From CAYTZH01 sp964442285 (lineage in GTDB: Bacteria; Myxococcota_A; UBA9160; JAFDET01): DNA of 8,053 nt. Below, in pieces: positions 6,141 through 8,053 of the stretch (its first letter is position 1; the number at the start of each line of letters is the position of its first letter). The stretch is from NCBI GenBank assembly GCA_964442285.1, contig CAYTZH010000088.1, positions 1 to 8,053 of the forward strand, written 5' to 3'. A model generated the notes under the pieces. That model saw only the letters and a list, made by a program, of their open reading frames with translations, did no database searches and was not told the DNA's origin. The translations under genes and the position numbers were made by a program.

Positions 6141-6592
6141 CCCTCCGACGCCTCGAACAGCGCCCGGTAGGCGCCATAGCCCTCCTCCTCGAGCCGGTCC
6201 ACCGGCACGAAGCGGAGCGACGCGGAGTTGATGCAGTAGCGCTGTCCGCCCGGGCCGGGCCCGTCGGGGAACACGTGGCCCAGGTGGGAGTCCCCGTGGC
6301 GCGACCGCACCTCGGTGCGGACCATGCCGTGGCTCGAATCCGAGCGCTCCACCACGTGCTCCGCTTCGACGGGCCGGGTGAAGCTCGGCCAGCCGGTGCC
6401 CGAGTCGAATTTGTGGACCGACGCGAACAAGGGCTCCCCGCTCACGACGTCGACGTAGAGCCCGGCCTCCTTCGAGTCCCAGAACTCGTTCTGGAAGGGG
6501 CGCTCGGTGGCGTCCTCCTGGGTGACGGCCCGCTGGATGGGGCTCAGGGACGCGACCCGCTCGGGGCTCTTGCCGTACTTCTGGTCGGACAC
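6137..6592 (-). CDS. msrB: Peptide-methionine (R)-S-oxide reductase MsrB
   Basis: A 151-residue cytoplasmic repair enzyme that reduces the R-epimer of methionine sulfoxide in proteins. The match covers the full domain: VTQEDATERPFQNEFWDSKE, GLYVDVVSGEPLFAS, KFDSGTGWPSFTRP, RTEVRSRHGDSHLGHVFPDG and RYCINSASLRF. The Cys in RYCIN (residue 120 from the GTG start) is the catalytic one and the only cysteine in the protein. Both zinc CxxC pairs are absent, and the position that is Cys in the SGCGWPSF type is Thr here, so there is no classical resolving Cys. Two adjacent starts are possible: TTG at 6595 or GTG at 6592. GGAGGAG lies 3 and 6 bases away respectively; I prefer the GTG. It is divergent from the acyltransferase gene, with 178 bp between. 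Confidence 0.95.
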   Translation of the reverse strand: MSDQKYGKSPERVASLSPIQRAVTQEDATERPFQNEFWDSKEAGLYVDVVSGEPLFASVHKFDSGTGWPSFTRPVEAEHVVERSDSSHGMVRTEVRSRHGDSHLGHVFPDGPGPGGQRYCINSASLRFVPVDRLEEEGYGAYRALFEASEG

Positions 6593-6711
6593 CAATCGCT
6601 CCTCCGGCCCCGGACGCGGGGCATCCCGGAGAAGGCTACCCGCCGCGGGCCGGACGGCGACTCCGCCGGGGCGGTGTCCGCCGCCGGCTGCATGCCGCGG
6701 ATCGGCTGCAG

Positions 6712-6740
6712 TTGACTGACCAAGCCAGTCAGTTTATTCT
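6712..6740 (+). promoter_or_regulatory. Promoter with TetR-type inverted repeat in its spacer
   Basis: TTGACT (6712-6717), 17 bases, TATTCT (6735-6740) gives a good sigma-70-like promoter about 30 bp before the acyltransferase ATG. Inside it, ACTGAC (6715-6720) and GTCAGT (6728-6733) form a perfect 6-bp inverted repeat with a 7-base centre. ACTGAC/GTCAGT palindromes are a familiar operator style of TetR/AcrR regulators. A bound dimer would sit on the promoter and repress it. The half-sites do not resemble the palindrome next to the TetR gene in this window, so the cognate regulator is probably encoded elsewhere. The repeat is seen directly; promoter and repressor are inferred. Confidence 0.55.
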
Positions 6741-6770
6741 TCCTCCCGCGTCGCCCGCCCGGAGGAATCC

Positions 6771-7997
6771 ATGGCATCCACCGCCCCCGCCCCGCGCGCG
6801 GCCCGTCGCGCCGACCTGGACCTGCTGCGCGTCTTCGCCGTGCTCCTGCTCTTCCCGTTCCACACGCTCAAGGTCTACGACCCCGCGCCCTGGTATCACA
6901 TCTGGAGCCCCGACCTGATTCCCGGCCTGCAGCACGTCACCGGCTTCATCCACCTCTGGCACATGCCCCTGCTCTTCCTGCTGGCGGGCTGGTCGGCCGT
7001 CGCCTCCCTCCGCGGCCGCGGCCTGGGCGCGTTCCTCGGCGAGCGCGGCCGGCGCCTCGGCCTACCGCTGCTGTTCGGCGTGGTGTTCCTGTGCCCGATC
7101 CTGAAGTACGTGGAGCTGCGCAGCGGGATGTCCCTCGGCGCCGACGGGCTCGGCGCCACCGCCGCGCTCCAGGAGGCCCACGGCGCCCTGCAGGAGCGCC
7201 CGCTGCCGGTGGTGCCCCCGTACGACGCGTCGTTCGTGGAGTTCCTGCCCACCTACTTCACGCCGGCCCGCAACACCTGGTCGCACCTGTGGTTCGTGGC
7301 CTACCTGCTGACCTTCAGCGTGCTCTACGCGCCGCTGCTGGCGCGGCTGGCCCGCGGCGTCGACCGTCTGCGCCGACCCGCGCTGCTGCTCTGGGCGCCG
7401 GCGCTGCTGCTGCCCGTGGGCGAGATCCTGCTGCGTCCGCACTGGCCGGGGATCCAGAACCTGGTCGACGACTGGGCCAACTTCGTGAAGTACTCCTTCT
7501 ACGTGCTCGCAGGCGGCCTGCTCGCGGCCCATCCCACCCTCGAGACACGCATCCGCGAGGGCTGGGGAACGTTCCTGGCGGCAGGCCTCGGCGGGAGCCT
7601 GCTGCTGCTGGGCGTCGAGTCGGTGGGCGTGGGCGGGCCCGTCGGCGCCGCGCTCGGCTACGGACTCCCCGCCGCCGCAGGCTGGTGCCTGGTGCTCGCG
7701 GCGCTGGGAATCGGTTCGCGGGTGGCGCGGCCCGGTCCGCGCCTGGCCTGGCTGGCCACCGCCGGGATGCCGATCTACGTGCTGCACCAGCTGGGCGTTG
7801 TGCTCGCGGCCTGGTGGCTCGACCCGCTGCCGCTGCCGGCTCCCGTCCGGCTCGTGCTGGTGCTCGCGACCTCGGTGATCGGCGTCCTGCTGGTCTACGG
7901 CCTCGTGGTCCAGCGGGTCGGCTGGCTCGCGGCGGCCCTGGGCAGCAAGGCCGCGCGGCCCGCCCGCCTGCGGGAGGCTGCCGCGGTGGCCTCGTAG
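6771..7997 (+). CDS. Acyltransferase 3 (AT3) family integral membrane protein
   Basis: A 408-residue polytopic protein with about nine to ten hydrophobic segments (first near 19-35, then about 60-77, 97-113, 172-195, 203-222, 240-254, 268-288, 296-315, 326-349 and 358-381). In the first helix, LDLLRVFAVLLLFPFHTLKV contains Arg20 and His31 at the R-x10-H spacing diagnostic of AT3 (OafA/OpgC/NolL-type) enzymes. These move acetyl, succinyl or other acyl groups from the cytoplasmic side onto envelope glycans, lipids or small molecules. Further family-like patches are HLWHMPLLFLLAGWSA (61-76), HLWFVAYLL (172-180) and MPIYVLHQLG (333-342). No extra SGNH domain is attached. The substrate cannot be told. 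The ATG at 6771 has GGAGGA 4 bases upstream. The promoter carries a TetR-like operator. The stop at 7995-7997 lies in the first, imperfect copy of the terminal tandem repeat. Confidence 0.88.
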   Translation: MASTAPAPRAARRADLDLLRVFAVLLLFPFHTLKVYDPAPWYHIWSPDLIPGLQHVTGFIHLWHMPLLFLLAGWSAVASLRGRGLGAFLGERGRRLGLPLLFGVVFLCPILKYVELRSGMSLGADGLGATAALQEAHGALQERPLPVVPPYDASFVEFLPTYFTPARNTWSHLWFVAYLLTFSVLYAPLLARLARGVDRLRRPALLLWAPALLLPVGEILLRPHWPGIQNLVDDWANFVKYSFYVLAGGLLAAHPTLETRIREGWGTFLAAGLGGSLLLLGVESVGVGGPVGAALGYGLPAAAGWCLVLAALGIGSRVARPGPRLAWLATAGMPIYVLHQLGVVLAAWWLDPLPLPAPVRLVLVLATSVIGVLLVYGLVVQRVGWLAAALGSKAARPARLREAAAVAS

Positions 7998-7998
7998 A

Positions 7999-8053
7999 CG
8001 CGGTCGCGCGGGCCTCGCAGGGCGCGGTCGCGCGGGCCTCGCAGGGCGCGGTC
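7999..8053 (+). repeat. 24-bp-period tandem repeat running off the window end
   Basis: From 7999 to the last base the sequence repeats exactly with a 24-bp period: CGCGGTC begins at 7999, 8023 and 8047, and every base between follows, giving about 2.3 perfect copies. An imperfect copy with one indel extends back to about 7989 over the end of the acyltransferase gene. There CTCGTAG supplies the stop codon, where the later copies read CTCGCAG. No stop codon appears in any forward frame of the unit, so one frame would encode an AVARASQG-type octapeptide repeat. Whether the array is intergenic or enters another gene cannot be seen. Confidence 0.75.

Noticed and set aside
7999..8053. CRISPR array
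   Set aside because: The repeats are directly adjacent with no unique spacers, so this is a tandem repeat.

Overview
This 8.05-kb window is very GC-rich, densely packed bacterial chromosome with near-exclusive G/C third codon positions. Three traits suggest a deltaproteobacterial, myxobacterial or similar environmental lineage, possibly a metagenome-derived genome: a PEP-CTERM sorting signal, a secreted PQQ-type dehydrogenase with thrombospondin-3 and dockerin-like calcium repeats, and a eukaryotic-type (GT3) glycogen synthase. This is inference from gene content; no rRNA or other taxonomic marker is present.

Left part (1-1946). The window opens with the first 25 codons of a leftward isocitrate lyase/PEP mutase-family gene. 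Next is a rightward, broken matrixin-like (metzincin) secreted protease, whose recognisable pieces lie in three reading frames and which has lost the HExxH part of its zinc site. Its 3' end runs head-on into a leftward ICMT-type membrane methyltransferase. That gene is divergent from a TetR-family regulator, and the short AT-rich gap between them holds an 18-bp near-perfect palindrome that looks like the regulator's operator.

Middle part (1947-5495). Two leftward genes follow, in transcription order: a GT3 glycogen synthase, then 58 bp downstream a secreted glucose/sorbosone dehydrogenase-family protein with a calcium-binding C-terminus. They may be co-transcribed. The 5' region of the synthase carries a 10-bp direct repeat at 16-bp spacing, which argues that the real synthase start is downstream of the longest possible one.

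Right part (5496-8053). A rightward PEP-CTERM surface/secreted protein is convergent with a leftward methionine-R-sulfoxide reductase (MsrB). Their two stop codons share a single CTAG. Divergent from msrB is a rightward acyltransferase-3 membrane protein, with a promoter whose spacer contains a TetR-type inverted repeat. The window ends inside a 24-bp-period tandem repeat that begins at this gene's stop codon.

How the genes might work together: cytoplasmic storage-glucan synthesis, envelope modification (acyltransferase, membrane methyltransferase), exported sugar oxidation and protein repair. No single pathway joins all of them, and I see no phage, IS, CRISPR or defence system. I found no clearly new system. 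The most useful points for follow-up are the GT3 synthase with a partly altered regulatory arginine cluster, the decayed protease and its overlap with the methyltransferase, and the two operator-in-promoter sites.
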